Positions 17,004 to 25,532 of a stretch of DNA of 64,000 nt are shown here, in pieces; positions within the stretch are counted from its first letter, which is position 1; every line of letters begins with the position of its first letter. A program made the position numbers and the translations under genes. The DNA is from Cryptosporangium phraense (GTDB lineage Bacteria > Actinomycetota > Actinomycetes > Mycobacteriales > Cryptosporangiaceae). The notes beneath the pieces were generated by a model. That model was not told where the DNA came from. It did no database searches and saw only the letters and a list, made by a program, of their open reading frames with translations. The stretch covers positions 1 through 64,000 of the forward strand of contig NZ_VIRS01000035.1 of the NCBI RefSeq assembly GCF_006912135.1, read 5' to 3'.

Positions 17004-18095
17004 TCAGCCGCGGGCCCGGGTGAACCGCCCGACGAACCGGGCGAGCAGGTTGAAGATCATGATGATCGCGATCAGCGTGACCGCCGCGCCCCAGGCGCGG
17101 GCGGTGCCCGGCGCGTTCGGGTTACCGGCCGCCGCACCCAGCTGCGAGTAGATGAACGTCGGCAGCGTGGCCATGGGGTTCGCCGCGTCGCCGCTGGAGA
17201 ACGGGTCGAAGTTGATCTTGGCCTGCGTGCCGACGAGCAGCAGGAGCGGCGCGGTCTCACCCATCGCCCGGGCGATGGCCAGCATCACGCCGGTGACGAT
17301 GCCGCTGAACGCGGTCGGCAGGACGATCCGCACGATCGTCTTCCACTTCGGAACGCCGAGCGCGTAGGAGGCCTCGCGCAGCTCCATCGGCACCAGGCGC
17401 AGGATCTCCTCGGTCGACCGGACGATGACCGGCAGCATCAGGATCACCAGCGAGAGCGCGCCGGCGAACCCGGACTTCTGGAAGCCCAGCGTCAAGAGCC
17501 AGAACGTGAAGATGAACAGGCCGGCGACGATCGACGGGATACCGGTCATGACGTCGACGAAGAAGCTGACGATCCGCGCGAACCGCTTCCCGTCGCCGTA
17601 CTCGACCAGGTACACCGCGGTCAGCACGCCGATCGGGATCGCGAAGACCGCGGCGATACCGGTGACGATCAGCGTGCCGATGATCGCGTGGTACGCCCCA
17701 CCGCCGAAGCTGTCCGGGCTGATCGTGAACATCGAGTGGGTGAGGAAGTCACCGTCGATGACGCCGAGGCCCTTGGCCAGCGTGTAGTAGATGATCGAGA
17801 TCAGCGGCGCCATCGCCAGCACGAACGTCGAGTAGACGAACGTCGAGAACAACCGGTCGACGGCCTGACGGCGGCCCTCGACGGCGAAGCTCGCGCCGGT
17901 GAGCAGTACGACGAACAGCAGCGCGGCCAGCACGGCGAACCGGGCCTTGTTGAAGCTGTCACCGGTCAGCGAGAAGATCACCGCGCTGATCACGATCGCG
18001 CCGACGGCGATGGCCCACGGCGACCAGTTGGGCAGCTTCTGCCCGCGGAGGTCGCTCTCGTTCACTTCCGACGGGGAAGCCTGGAGAGTAGCCAT
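17004..18095 (-). CDS. pstA: Phosphate ABC transporter permease PstA
   Basis: 363 residues, ATG at 18095 with AAGGAGG just upstream. About six to eight membrane helices; the EAA-type loop is EASYALGVPKWKTIVRIVLPTAFSGIVTG. An N-terminal extension of about 90 residues contains two additional hydrophobic segments (AIAVGAIVISAVIFSLTG and AVLAALLFVVLLTGASFA), longer than E. coli PstA. Forms the membrane channel with PstC. Two bases separate it from pstC. Confidence 0.95.
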   Translation of the reverse strand: MATLQASPSEVNESDLRGQKLPNWSPWAIAVGAIVISAVIFSLTGDSFNKARFAVLAALLFVVLLTGASFAVEGRRQAVDRLFSTFVYSTFVLAMAPLISIIYYTLAKGLGVIDGDFLTHSMFTISPDSFGGGAYHAIIGTLIVTGIAAVFAIPIGVLTAVYLVEYGDGKRFARIVSFFVDVMTGIPSIVAGLFIFTFWLLTLGFQKSGFAGALSLVILMLPVIVRSTEEILRLVPMELREASYALGVPKWKTIVRIVLPTAFSGIVTGVMLAIARAMGETAPLLLLVGTQAKINFDPFSSGDAANPMATLPTFIYSQLGAAAGNPNAPGTARAWGAAVTLIAIIMIFNLLARFVGRFTRARG

Positions 18096-18097
18096 GA

Positions 18098-19117
18098 TCA
18101 GGCCTCCTTCTTGCGACGCACGATCAGCTGGGAGAGCGAGTTCACGACGAGCGTGATGACGAACAGGCAGAGACCGGACGCGATGAGCGCGCTCGTGCCG
18201 ATGTCACCGGCCTCGTCGTACTTGTTCGCGATGTTCGACGCGAACGTCACGCCGCCGTTCTCCAGGATGTGGAAGTTGATGTTGTAGGCGCTGGCCAGAA
18301 TGATCGTCACGGCCAGCGTCTCGCCGAGCGCGCGGCCCAGGCCCAGGATCGCGGCCGACGTCATGCCGGCGCGGCCGAACGGCAGCACCGAGAGCCGGAT
18401 CATTTCCCAGCGGGTCGCCCCGAGCGCCAGCGCACCCTCCACGTGCGCCGGCGGCACCTGCCGGAAGACCTCGCGGGTGATCGCCGCGATGATCGGCAGG
18501 ATCATCACCGCGAGCACGATGCCGACCGTGAAGTCCGACCGGTTGCCGGGGATGCCGGTCGGCCGGTAGTCGAACAGCGGGATCCAGCCCAGGTACCGGT
18601 CGAGGAAGTCCGACAGCCCGGTCATGTTCGGCACGAGGAAGAACAGACCCCAGAGGCCGTAGACGACCGACGGCACCGCGGCCAGCAGGTCGACCAGGTA
18701 GCCGAGCGTCTGCGACAGCCGGCGCGGGGCGTAGAACGTGATGAAGAGTGCGATGCCGATCGCGACCGGGACCGCGATGATCATCGCGATCAGACCGGTC
18801 ATCAGCGTGTGGAACGTCAGCGCCGCGATACCGAACGACGACGCGCCGCCCGGCTCGCTGGGGTCGGGGTTCCAGTCCTTCGTCGTGAAGAAGTTCGAGT
18901 CGTTGCTGGTGAAGGCGTCGACCGACTTGTAGACCAGGAACACCGCGATCGCGGCCATGATGGCCAGCAGGATCGCGCCGGCGCCGGTCGAGACGAACTT
19001 GAACACCGCGTCGCCACCACGGGTCGACTTCTGTCCACCCAGGCCGGTCGGCTTTTCGGGGGTCGGCCGGTCGGTGGGTCGGGTGACGGTGGCTGGTTGC
19101 GTGGAGGGGTCAGCCAT
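18098..19117 (-). CDS. pstC: Phosphate ABC transporter permease PstC
   Basis: 339 residues from the ATG at 19117 (GGAAG eight bases before). A polar N-terminal tail of about 45 residues, then about six membrane helices; PSVVYGLWGLFFLVPNMTG and the EAA-type loop VEGALALGATRWEMIRLSVLPFGRAGMTSA are PstC features. Partner of PstA. An earlier in-frame ATG at 19144 is possible but gives a non-family leader. Confidence 0.95.
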   Translation of the reverse strand: MADPSTQPATVTRPTDRPTPEKPTGLGGQKSTRGGDAVFKFVSTGAGAILLAIMAAIAVFLVYKSVDAFTSNDSNFFTTKDWNPDPSEPGGASSFGIAALTFHTLMTGLIAMIIAVPVAIGIALFITFYAPRRLSQTLGYLVDLLAAVPSVVYGLWGLFFLVPNMTGLSDFLDRYLGWIPLFDYRPTGIPGNRSDFTVGIVLAVMILPIIAAITREVFRQVPPAHVEGALALGATRWEMIRLSVLPFGRAGMTSAAILGLGRALGETLAVTIILASAYNINFHILENGGVTFASNIANKYDEAGDIGTSALIASGLCLFVITLVVNSLSQLIVRRKKEA

Positions 19118-19166
19118 GACGACTTCCTTGAGACGAAGGAACAAGAAACCCGGTTACATGCCCGAG

Positions 19167-19196
19167 CCGGGCGAGGACACAGAGGTCCTCACCCGG
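19167..19196 (-). terminator. Intercistronic hairpin between pstS and pstC
   Basis: CCGGG-C-GAGGAC (19167-19178), loop ACAGAG, GTCCTC-A-CCCGG (19185-19196): eleven pairs with one C/A mismatch, 15 bp after the pstS stop. Such a stem commonly protects the pstS message or reduces read-through, giving more binding protein than permease. That effect is inferred. Confidence 0.6.
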
Positions 19197-19211
19197 CCCA
19201 GGACTGCGCAA

Positions 19212-20312
19212 TCAGGCGATGGCGGCCGCGGCGGCCTGCGCCTTGGTGAGGACCTCGCTCGGGAGCTTCGAGTAACCGGCGTCCGCGGCAGCGGTCTGGC
19301 CGGCGTCGCTCAGGATGTAGCTGAGGAAGCCCTTGGTCAGCTTGACCTGGTCGGCCGAGAGACCCTTCTCGCAGGTGATCTCGTAGGTGACCAGAACGGC
19401 CGGGTAGGCGCCGGCGTCCTTGAGCCCGTAGTTCAGCTTGAGCTTCAGGTTGTTGCCCTGGAAGTCCTGGGTGGCGGCGGCGATGGCCTTGCCGACGGTG
19501 TCGTCGGAGATCTCGACCGCGCCGTTACCGGTGTCGATACCGGCCGACTTCAGGTTGTTCTTCTTGGCGTCCGGCGCGTCGACGTAGGCGATCGAGCCGT
19601 CCTTGCCGGTCAGCGCCGAGACGACACCGGCCGAGTCGGGGGCACCGGTACCGGTCTTGCCCTTCCAGCCCTTGCCCGTGCCGAGCTTCCAGGTCTCCGG
19701 CGTCTGCGCGTCGAGGAACTTGGTGAAGTTGTCGGTGGTGCCCGAGTCCTTCGACCGGAAGACGACCGAGATCGCGGTCGCCGGGAGCTTCGCGCCCGAG
19801 TTGGTCTTGGCGATCGCCGGGTCGTTCCAGGTGGTGATCTGGCCCTGGAAGATCTTGGAGATCGTCGCCGGGTCGAGCGCCAGCTTGTCGACGCCGTTCA
19901 CGTTGAAGACGATCGCGACGGCGGTCGCGATGCCCGGGATGTTGATGGCCTTGCCGGTCTTGCAGCGCGCGTCAGCGGCGGGCTGCTCGTCGTCCTTCAG
20001 CGAGGAGTCCGAGCCGGCGAAAGCGACCTTGCCCGCGGTGAAGTCCTTGACGCCCGCGCCGGAACCGGTCGGGCTGTAGTTGATCTGAGCGCCACATTCC
20101 TTCGCGTAGGCCGTGGTCCACGCGTTCATGGCGGTACCCTGCGCGGACGAGCCGGACGCCGCGATCTGGCCCTCGGCGCAGTTCGGGTTGGCGCTCGAGC
20201 TCGAGCCGGACGAGCTCGCGGTGTCGTCGGTGTTGTCCGAACCACAGGCCGAAATGGCGAGCAGGCTGGCAAGCGCAATCCCGGCGATGGCGCCAGTGCG
20301 GTGCAGCTTCAC
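19212..20312 (-). CDS. pstS: Phosphate-binding lipoprotein PstS
   Basis: 366 residues. Lipoprotein signal peptide with a lipobox ending ISAC (Cys23), then a Ser/Asp-rich linker. Periplasmic-binding-protein fold with PstS blocks: GSSAQGTAMNAWTTAYAKECG, INYSPTGSGAGVKDFTAGKVAFAGSDSSL, PGIATAVAIVFNV and VFRSKDSGTTDNFTKFL, which hold the phosphate-binding Ser/Thr/Asp residues. Extracellular capture of phosphate for PstCAB. First gene of the pst operon with a PHO box about 100 bp upstream. Confidence 0.96.
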   Translation of the reverse strand: MKLHRTGAIAGIALASLLAISACGSDNTDDTASSSGSSSSANPNCAEGQIAASGSSAQGTAMNAWTTAYAKECGAQINYSPTGSGAGVKDFTAGKVAFAGSDSSLKDDEQPAADARCKTGKAINIPGIATAVAIVFNVNGVDKLALDPATISKIFQGQITTWNDPAIAKTNSGAKLPATAISVVFRSKDSGTTDNFTKFLDAQTPETWKLGTGKGWKGKTGTGAPDSAGVVSALTGKDGSIAYVDAPDAKKNNLKSAGIDTGNGAVEISDDTVGKAIAAATQDFQGNNLKLKLNYGLKDAGAYPAVLVTYEITCEKGLSADQVKLTKGFLSYILSDAGQTAAADAGYSKLPSEVLTKAQAAAAAIA

Positions 20313-20413
20313 GTTGCTAGTCCCTCCAGGGGGTTACTGCCCAGTCCTCTGGGGCCGGCTACTGAGCCGGTCGACTCGGAACGCTAGGTAGCGAAGGTGA
20401 CGCGCTCCCCGGG

Positions 20414-20435
20414 CCCAAATGAACGTGGGGTGAAC
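20414..20435 (-). promoter_or_regulatory. PHO box upstream of pstS (with a possible third half-site)
   Basis: Read leftward: GTTCACCCCAC (20435-20425) then GTTCATTTGGG (20424-20414), two adjacent 11-bp direct repeats of the actinobacterial PhoP-binding type, ending 102 bp before the pstS ATG. A further GTTCACCTAAT unit lies at 20490-20480. The remaining gap between the prepilin peptidase stop (20600) and pstS shows no gene. Confidence 0.85.
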
Positions 20436-20599
20436 TCCACTGGTGATGGAATTAACCGTCTCTGCACAGCTCAGTGGCCATTAGGTGAACGAGATCACGC
20501 CCAGCGATCACGATCCTGTATCGGCCGGATCGAAGTCACGATGAGTAATAATGGACAAATCGCCACCGTCGTGCGCGGGTCGCCGCGATTCGCTGCAGT

Positions 20600-21199
20600 T
20601 TAGCCCCCGAAAAGCACTATTGCGCAAAGGGCCCCCAGTAGCATTGCGGGACCGTGGGGAAGTTGGTCGGTGCGACCTACTTTACGAAGTGCGAGCAGCG
20701 CCACACCGACGATTCCGTTGATGAAGAAGCCCGCCGCGATGCCGAGCATCGTCACGATCCCGCCCCACCAGCCCAGCGTCAGCCCAAGCGAGCCCGCGAG
20801 TTTGACGTCGCCCATGCCCAGACCGGCCGGCGAGGCGAACGCGAGGACGAAGTAGCAGGCGCAGGCCGCGAGCCCGCAGACGACGGCCCAGCCGAGCCGT
20901 CGCCAGTCCCCGGCCGCGGCCAGCAGGACCAGCACGCCGACGACGGCGGCCGCGGTCAACCGGTTCGGCAGCCGCTGCACGGCCAGGTCGACGAAGACCA
21001 GCGCGACGCCGATCAGCACCAGCCACCCGACGGCGAGCAGCGGCCAGCCGCGCAGCACCAGCGCGACGAGGGCGAGCGACGCCGCGGCCAGGGCCTCCAC
21101 CGAGCCGAGCCGCGGCCCCGGCACCCCGTACCGGCGGATCTCCCGGCGCAGCAACGGCGAGGCCAACAGCCCGGCCAGCCCGGCCAGCACGACGATCAA
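20600..21199 (-). CDS. A24 family prepilin peptidase of the Tad system
   Basis: About 199 residues, all membrane, without the N-terminal methylation domain, as in TadV/CpaA. The two catalytic Asp are seen in LVFVDLAVQRLPNRLT and GLGMGDVKLAG. It cleaves the Flp pilin leaders. The start is uncertain: a TTG at 21199 overlaps the tadC stop (TTGA), while a GTG at 21190 would be 3 codons shorter. Last gene of the Tad operon. Confidence 0.88.
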   Translation of the reverse strand: MIVVLAGLAGLLASPLLRREIRRYGVPGPRLGSVEALAAASLALVALVLRGWPLLAVGWLVLIGVALVFVDLAVQRLPNRLTAAAVVGVLVLLAAAGDWRRLGWAVVCGLAACACYFVLAFASPAGLGMGDVKLAGSLGLTLGWWGGIVTMLGIAAGFFINGIVGVALLALRKVGRTDQLPHGPAMLLGALCAIVLFGG

Positions 21200-22116
21200 A
21201 ACGCGCTGAACGTCTTGGCGATGTTCACCGCGGCCGGGCCCATGATGATCATGAACAGCGCCGGGAAGATGCAGAAGACGATCGGCATCAGGATCTTCAC
21301 CGGCACCTTCTGGGCCGCTTCCTCGGCCCGCTGACGGCGCTGCAGCCGCATCTCGTGCGCCTGCTCGCGCAGCACGCCGGCGATCGGGATACCGCGGTCG
21401 CTGGCCTGCACGACGGCCCGGACGAACGTGTGGATCTCGGTGACCGTCGTCCGCGCGGCCAGCGCGCGCAGCGCTTCCGACCGTGACCGGCCCAGCTGCA
21501 ACTCCTGCAGCACCCGGACGATCTCCCGGATGAACGGTCCGCGGCCGTTCTGGGCCACCTGGGCCAGCGCGGCGTCGAACCCGAGCCCGGCCTCGACGCT
21601 GATCACCAGCGTGTCGAGGACGTCGGTCAGCGTCCGCTGCAGGTTCTGCTGGTGCTTCTGGCCGGCGTTGTAGACGAGCAGGTTCGGCAGGAGGAACCCG
21701 CCGACCCCGCCGAGGATCAGGCCGAGCACGGCCCCGCTGCCCCCGCCGAACGCCGATCCGAAGTACAGCCCGACGAAGAGGCCGCCGATCATCGCGCCCC
21801 CCTTCGCGGCGACGATCCGCTCGATCGGCCATTCCGGCGGGTTACCGGCGAACGAGAGCTGCTTGGTCAGCCGGGCCTCGGAGTTCGGCAGCATCAGCGC
21901 CTTGCCGACGACCCCGCACCGACGCCGGGCGACGATCCGGGCCCGCTCGACGAGCGAGCGCTGCCCGACCGGCACCGCGCCCCGGCGGACCATCTCGAAC
22001 GCCTCGAGCGAGCGCAGCAGCTTCTCGCCCGGACGCAGCGTCACGGTCAGCGACCAGGCCATCGTCATGACCGCGGCGAGGATGGCCGCCAGCGACAGGA
22101 TCAGTACGAACGCCAC
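21196..22116 (-). CDS. tadC: Tad pilus assembly membrane protein TadC (type II secretion F domain)
   Basis: 306 residues, GTG at 22116 preceded by GGAGGTG. An N-terminal helix (FVLILSLAAILAAVMTMAWSL), a cytoplasmic part, a hydrophobic pair around residues 105-150, the T2SSF domain with LDTLVISVEAGLGFDAALAQVA, and a C-terminal helix. Inner-membrane platform with TadB for Flp pilus assembly. Two bases separate it from tadB; its stop overlaps the peptidase start. Confidence 0.9.
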   Translation of the reverse strand: MAFVLILSLAAILAAVMTMAWSLTVTLRPGEKLLRSLEAFEMVRRGAVPVGQRSLVERARIVARRRCGVVGKALMLPNSEARLTKQLSFAGNPPEWPIERIVAAKGGAMIGGLFVGLYFGSAFGGGSGAVLGLILGGVGGFLLPNLLVYNAGQKHQQNLQRTLTDVLDTLVISVEAGLGFDAALAQVAQNGRGPFIREIVRVLQELQLGRSRSEALRALAARTTVTEIHTFVRAVVQASDRGIPIAGVLREQAHEMRLQRRQRAEEAAQKVPVKILMPIVFCIFPALFMIIMGPAAVNIAKTFSAF

Positions 22117-22118
22117 GG

Positions 22119-24044
22119 CTACACCTCCACCTTGACCAGTTTCCGGAGCCAGACCGCCCCGAGGATCATGAACACGATGGCGCCGACCAGCAGCCCGATC
22201 CCGATCGACGTCGTGTAGAGCGGCTTCACGTAGGCGCGGCGCACCGCGAACATGAACCCGCCGACGCCGATCGGCAGCGCGAGCAGCACGTACGCCGACA
22301 TCCGTCCCTCGGCCGAGAGCGCCCGGACGTGCCGCTCGAGCCGTCCGCGCTCGCGCATCGTCTCGACGGTCGTCTCGACCACCTCGGCCAGCGAACCGCC
22401 GACGTCGCTCTGGATCCGCAGCGCCATCACCAACCAGAGCACGTCCCGGCTGTTGTTGCGCTCGGCGACCCGCTCCAGGGCCTCCTCGAGGTTGCCGCCG
22501 AGCCGGATCTCGGCCAGCGCGCGCCGGAACTCGGTCGCCACCGGCCCGTCGCCCTCGCTGGCCACCGAGTCGATCGCCTGGTGCAGCGAGAAGCCCGATC
22601 GGAGCGAGCCGACGACGATCCGCAGCGAGTCGGGCAGCTGCTCGGCGAACGCCTTGGCTCGGCGTCCGGCCCGGAAGCGCAGCCAGCCGCCGGTGCCGAA
22701 CGCCCCGACGACGACGCCGAGGATCAGCCCGGGGAGCCCACCGAACGCCAGCATGCCCACCACCACCAGGCCGATCGTGAGCGCGATCCGCAGCGCGACC
22801 CACTGGTCGGGCGTCATCGAGCTGCCCGCGCGCTCGAGCGACAGCTCGATCTTCGCCCGCCTCGCCGGGTTACGGAGCAGGTAGCCGGCCGCGGTGGCGG
22901 CGTGCCCGGACAGCGTGACGACCGAGAACCGCGAGCGGCGCTTCCCGCCCCGCGGGTGCTCCAGGATCCGCTGCAGCCGGGCCAGCGCCCGCCTGCCCTC
23001 GCTGTCGGCCAGCGCCGGGGTCAGCACCCGGACCGCGAACCACACCAGCAGCGCGCTGATCGCGGCCAGCCCGATCAGCAGCGACCAGGCCGTCCCGCCG
23101 GGCACCGCGACCGTGTCCGGCGCCGACGCGATCGCGTTCGGGTCGACGTCCAGCGCCACCCGCTCGGTCGTGGTCAGGCCGCCCGCCGCGGCCTGCAGGT
23201 CGGTGGTGCGTCCGGACAGTTCGTAGGGGACGCGGGCCCGCACCAGGACCGCACCGGCCAGCGCGTCGGCCTGGTCGTCCAGCGCGGCCCGGAGGCCGTC
23301 GGCCGACGCGGCCGTGCTGATCCGGCCGCCACCGGCGGAGACCAGCCGGACGACCGACTCGGTCGCCGGGCCGACGGTCACCGCGTCGACGGTGCGCCCG
23401 CCCGCGGCCATCCGGGCGCCGACGGTCTGCGCGGACGCGACCACCGCGGTGTCCCGCGACGAGACGACGAGTACGCGCCGGCTGCGGTACTGGTCCGCGC
23501 CGGCGCCGCTGACCAGCATCGCGTCGGCCTGGGAGACGGCGCCGGGCAGGTCGGTGGACTCGGCCACGCCGACCTGCTTGAGCGCGGCCAGGAAGTCGTT
23601 GCGGTCGGTCGTCGGCGACAGGACGTTGGTCGGGTGGGCGGCGAGCGTGACGAGCCCCAGCGCCACGCCGTCCGGCGCGGCCACCGCGTACCGGGCCACC
23701 GCGGCCCGCGCGGTCTCGAGACCCGAGCCACCGAGCTGGAGGACCAGGACCACCGCCCGGTTCGGGTCGGAGGCCGACTCCGGGATCTCGCTCACCGTCG
23801 ACGGCAGCTGGGTGCCGCCCGCGGTGACCGTGACCCCGCTGTTCTCCAGGTCGGCCGGACCGTCGAACCCGTCCGGGTGCAGGAAGAACTCGACCTGGCT
23901 GGGCAGCGTCGAGACGCCGGACAGCTGGATCGCCCCGCCTGCGCCGCCGTTCGGCTCGAGCGGGTCGGGCGACGGCGCCGCGGCCGCGGGAGCGGCCGTC
24001 ACCAGGATCAGGGCGACGGCCGCGGCGAGCGGACCCGCTCTCAC
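22119..24044 (-). CDS. tadB: TadB-type platform protein fused to a secreted VWA-like domain
   Basis: 641 residues, about twice the usual TadB. Residues 1-23 form a signal peptide; about 90-245 form a von Willebrand A-like domain (RAVVLVLQLGGSGLETARAAV ... RRVLVVSSRDTAVVASA) whose metal motif D-x-S-x-S is replaced (Q-L-G-G-S). A helix at about 307-327 leads to the T2SSF domain near 470-600 (LPDSLRIVVGSLRSGFSLHQAID). It overlaps tadA by 4 bp (24041-24044). VWA-TadB architecture would put a binding domain outside the membrane. Confidence 0.9.
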   Translation of the reverse strand: MRAGPLAAAVALILVTAAPAAAAPSPDPLEPNGGAGGAIQLSGVSTLPSQVEFFLHPDGFDGPADLENSGVTVTAGGTQLPSTVSEIPESASDPNRAVVLVLQLGGSGLETARAAVARYAVAAPDGVALGLVTLAAHPTNVLSPTTDRNDFLAALKQVGVAESTDLPGAVSQADAMLVSGAGADQYRSRRVLVVSSRDTAVVASAQTVGARMAAGGRTVDAVTVGPATESVVRLVSAGGGRISTAASADGLRAALDDQADALAGAVLVRARVPYELSGRTTDLQAAAGGLTTTERVALDVDPNAIASAPDTVAVPGGTAWSLLIGLAAISALLVWFAVRVLTPALADSEGRRALARLQRILEHPRGGKRRSRFSVVTLSGHAATAAGYLLRNPARRAKIELSLERAGSSMTPDQWVALRIALTIGLVVVGMLAFGGLPGLILGVVVGAFGTGGWLRFRAGRRAKAFAEQLPDSLRIVVGSLRSGFSLHQAIDSVASEGDGPVATEFRRALAEIRLGGNLEEALERVAERNNSRDVLWLVMALRIQSDVGGSLAEVVETTVETMRERGRLERHVRALSAEGRMSAYVLLALPIGVGGFMFAVRRAYVKPLYTTSIGIGLLVGAIVFMILGAVWLRKLVKVEV

Positions 24045-25531
24045 CGCGGGCGCCCGGCCGGCGACGCTCCGAAGACGTCCGGCGGGAGCGACACGCCGTG
24101 CGCGGCCAGCTCGTCCATGAACCCCGGCCGCAGACCGGTCGGCTGCAGCGTCCCCAGGAACCGGCCCTTGCCGTCGGTCCCGGCCTTGTAGTCGAACAGG
24201 AACAGGTCCTGCATCGTCACGATGTCGCCCTCCATGCCGGCGACCTCGGTGATGTGGGTGACCTTCCGGCTGCCGTCGCGCAAGCGGCTGACCTGGATGA
24301 TCAGGTGCACGGCGGAGACGACCTGGTCGCGGATCGCGCGCATCGGCAGGTCCATGCCGGCCATCAGCACCATCGTCTCGAGCCGGGCGATCGCGTCCCG
24401 GGGCGTGTTCGCGTGCAGCGTGGTCAGCGAGCCGTCGTGGCCGGTGTTCATCGCCTGGAGCATGTCGAGCGCGGCGCCGTCCCGGACCTCGCCGACGATG
24501 ATCCGGTCGGGGCGCATCCGGAGCGCGTTCTTGACCAGGTCGCGGGCCGAGATCGTGCCCCGGCCCTCCACGTTGGCCGGCCGGGACTCCAGCCGCACGA
24601 CGTGGTCCTGGTTGAGCTGTAGCTCGGCCGCGTCCTCGACCGTGACGATCCGCTCGTCGTGCGGCACGAAGCTCGACAGCACGTTCAGCATCGTCGTCTT
24701 GCCGGAGCCGGTACCGCCGCTGACCACGATGTTCAGCCGCCCTCGGACGCAGGCCGAGAGCAGGTCGGCGGTCTGCCGGGTCAGCGTGCCGAAGTCGATC
24801 AGCGACTCGATCGTGAGCCGGTCGACCGCGAACTTCCGGATCGTCAGGCTGGACCCGTCCAGCGCGATCGGCGGCACGATCGCGTTCACCCGGCTGCCGT
24901 CGGGGAGCCGGGCGTCCACCATCGGGCTCGACTCGTCGACCCGGCGGCCGACCCGGGAGACGATCCGGTCGATGACCCGGCGCAGGTGCGGCTCGTCGTT
25001 GAACTCCGCGTCGGTCATCTCCAGGCGTCCACGCCGTTCGACGTAGACCCGGTGCGGGCCGTTGACCATCACCTCGCTGACGCTCGGGTCGCGCAGCAGC
25101 GGCTCGATCGGCCCGTGGCCGAGCACCTCGTCGGTGACCTCGCGGATGATCCGGGCCCGGTCGATGCCGGTGAGCGGCGTCTCCTCGCGGGCCAGCAGGT
25201 CACTGACCGTGTCCCGGACCCGCAGGTCGAGGTCTTCCGCGCCCTGCTCGTACAGCTTCGGGCCGAGCATCTCGGCCAGCGTCCGCTGGACCCGGTGGCG
25301 CACCTCGGTGATCGGGTCGGCCAGCTGCCGCCCGGCCTCCCGGTAGCGCGAGGCGGCGTCCTGGCGCCCGTCGGCCGAGGTCGACCGGCGGCTCTTGGCC
25401 GCCAGCCGGCGGCTCTCGATCGGCAGCATGGCCGGCTCGGCCGGCCCCGCCGGTGGCGCCTCGACCTCGGCGTCCTCCTGCTCGACGTCGGCCTGCTTCT
25501 GCTTGGCCAGCAGGCGGTCGGCCAGACCCAT
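24041..25531 (-). CDS. tadA: Tad pilus secretion ATPase TadA/CpaF
   Basis: 496 residues. Walker A GGTGSGKTT near residue 270, Walker B region DRIIVGEVRDGAALDMLQAMNTGHDG, and the His box LTTLHANTPRDAI, typical of CpaF-type VirB11-like secretion ATPases. The N-terminal 70 residues are polar and variable. Powers assembly of Flp pili; the hexamer sits under TadB/TadC. One base separates it from the upstream CpaE gene. Confidence 0.95.
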   Translation of the reverse strand: MGLADRLLAKQKQADVEQEDAEVEAPPAGPAEPAMLPIESRRLAAKSRRSTSADGRQDAASRYREAGRQLADPITEVRHRVQRTLAEMLGPKLYEQGAEDLDLRVRDTVSDLLAREETPLTGIDRARIIREVTDEVLGHGPIEPLLRDPSVSEVMVNGPHRVYVERRGRLEMTDAEFNDEPHLRRVIDRIVSRVGRRVDESSPMVDARLPDGSRVNAIVPPIALDGSSLTIRKFAVDRLTIESLIDFGTLTRQTADLLSACVRGRLNIVVSGGTGSGKTTMLNVLSSFVPHDERIVTVEDAAELQLNQDHVVRLESRPANVEGRGTISARDLVKNALRMRPDRIIVGEVRDGAALDMLQAMNTGHDGSLTTLHANTPRDAIARLETMVLMAGMDLPMRAIRDQVVSAVHLIIQVSRLRDGSRKVTHITEVAGMEGDIVTMQDLFLFDYKAGTDGKGRFLGTLQPTGLRPGFMDELAAHGVSLPPDVFGASPAGRPR

Positions 25532-25532
25532 C

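Noticed and set aside
16353-18287. Rightward open frame of 644 codons antisense to pstB/pstA
   Set aside because: His/Arg/Asp-rich shadow frame; the opposite strand encodes complete PstB and PstA.
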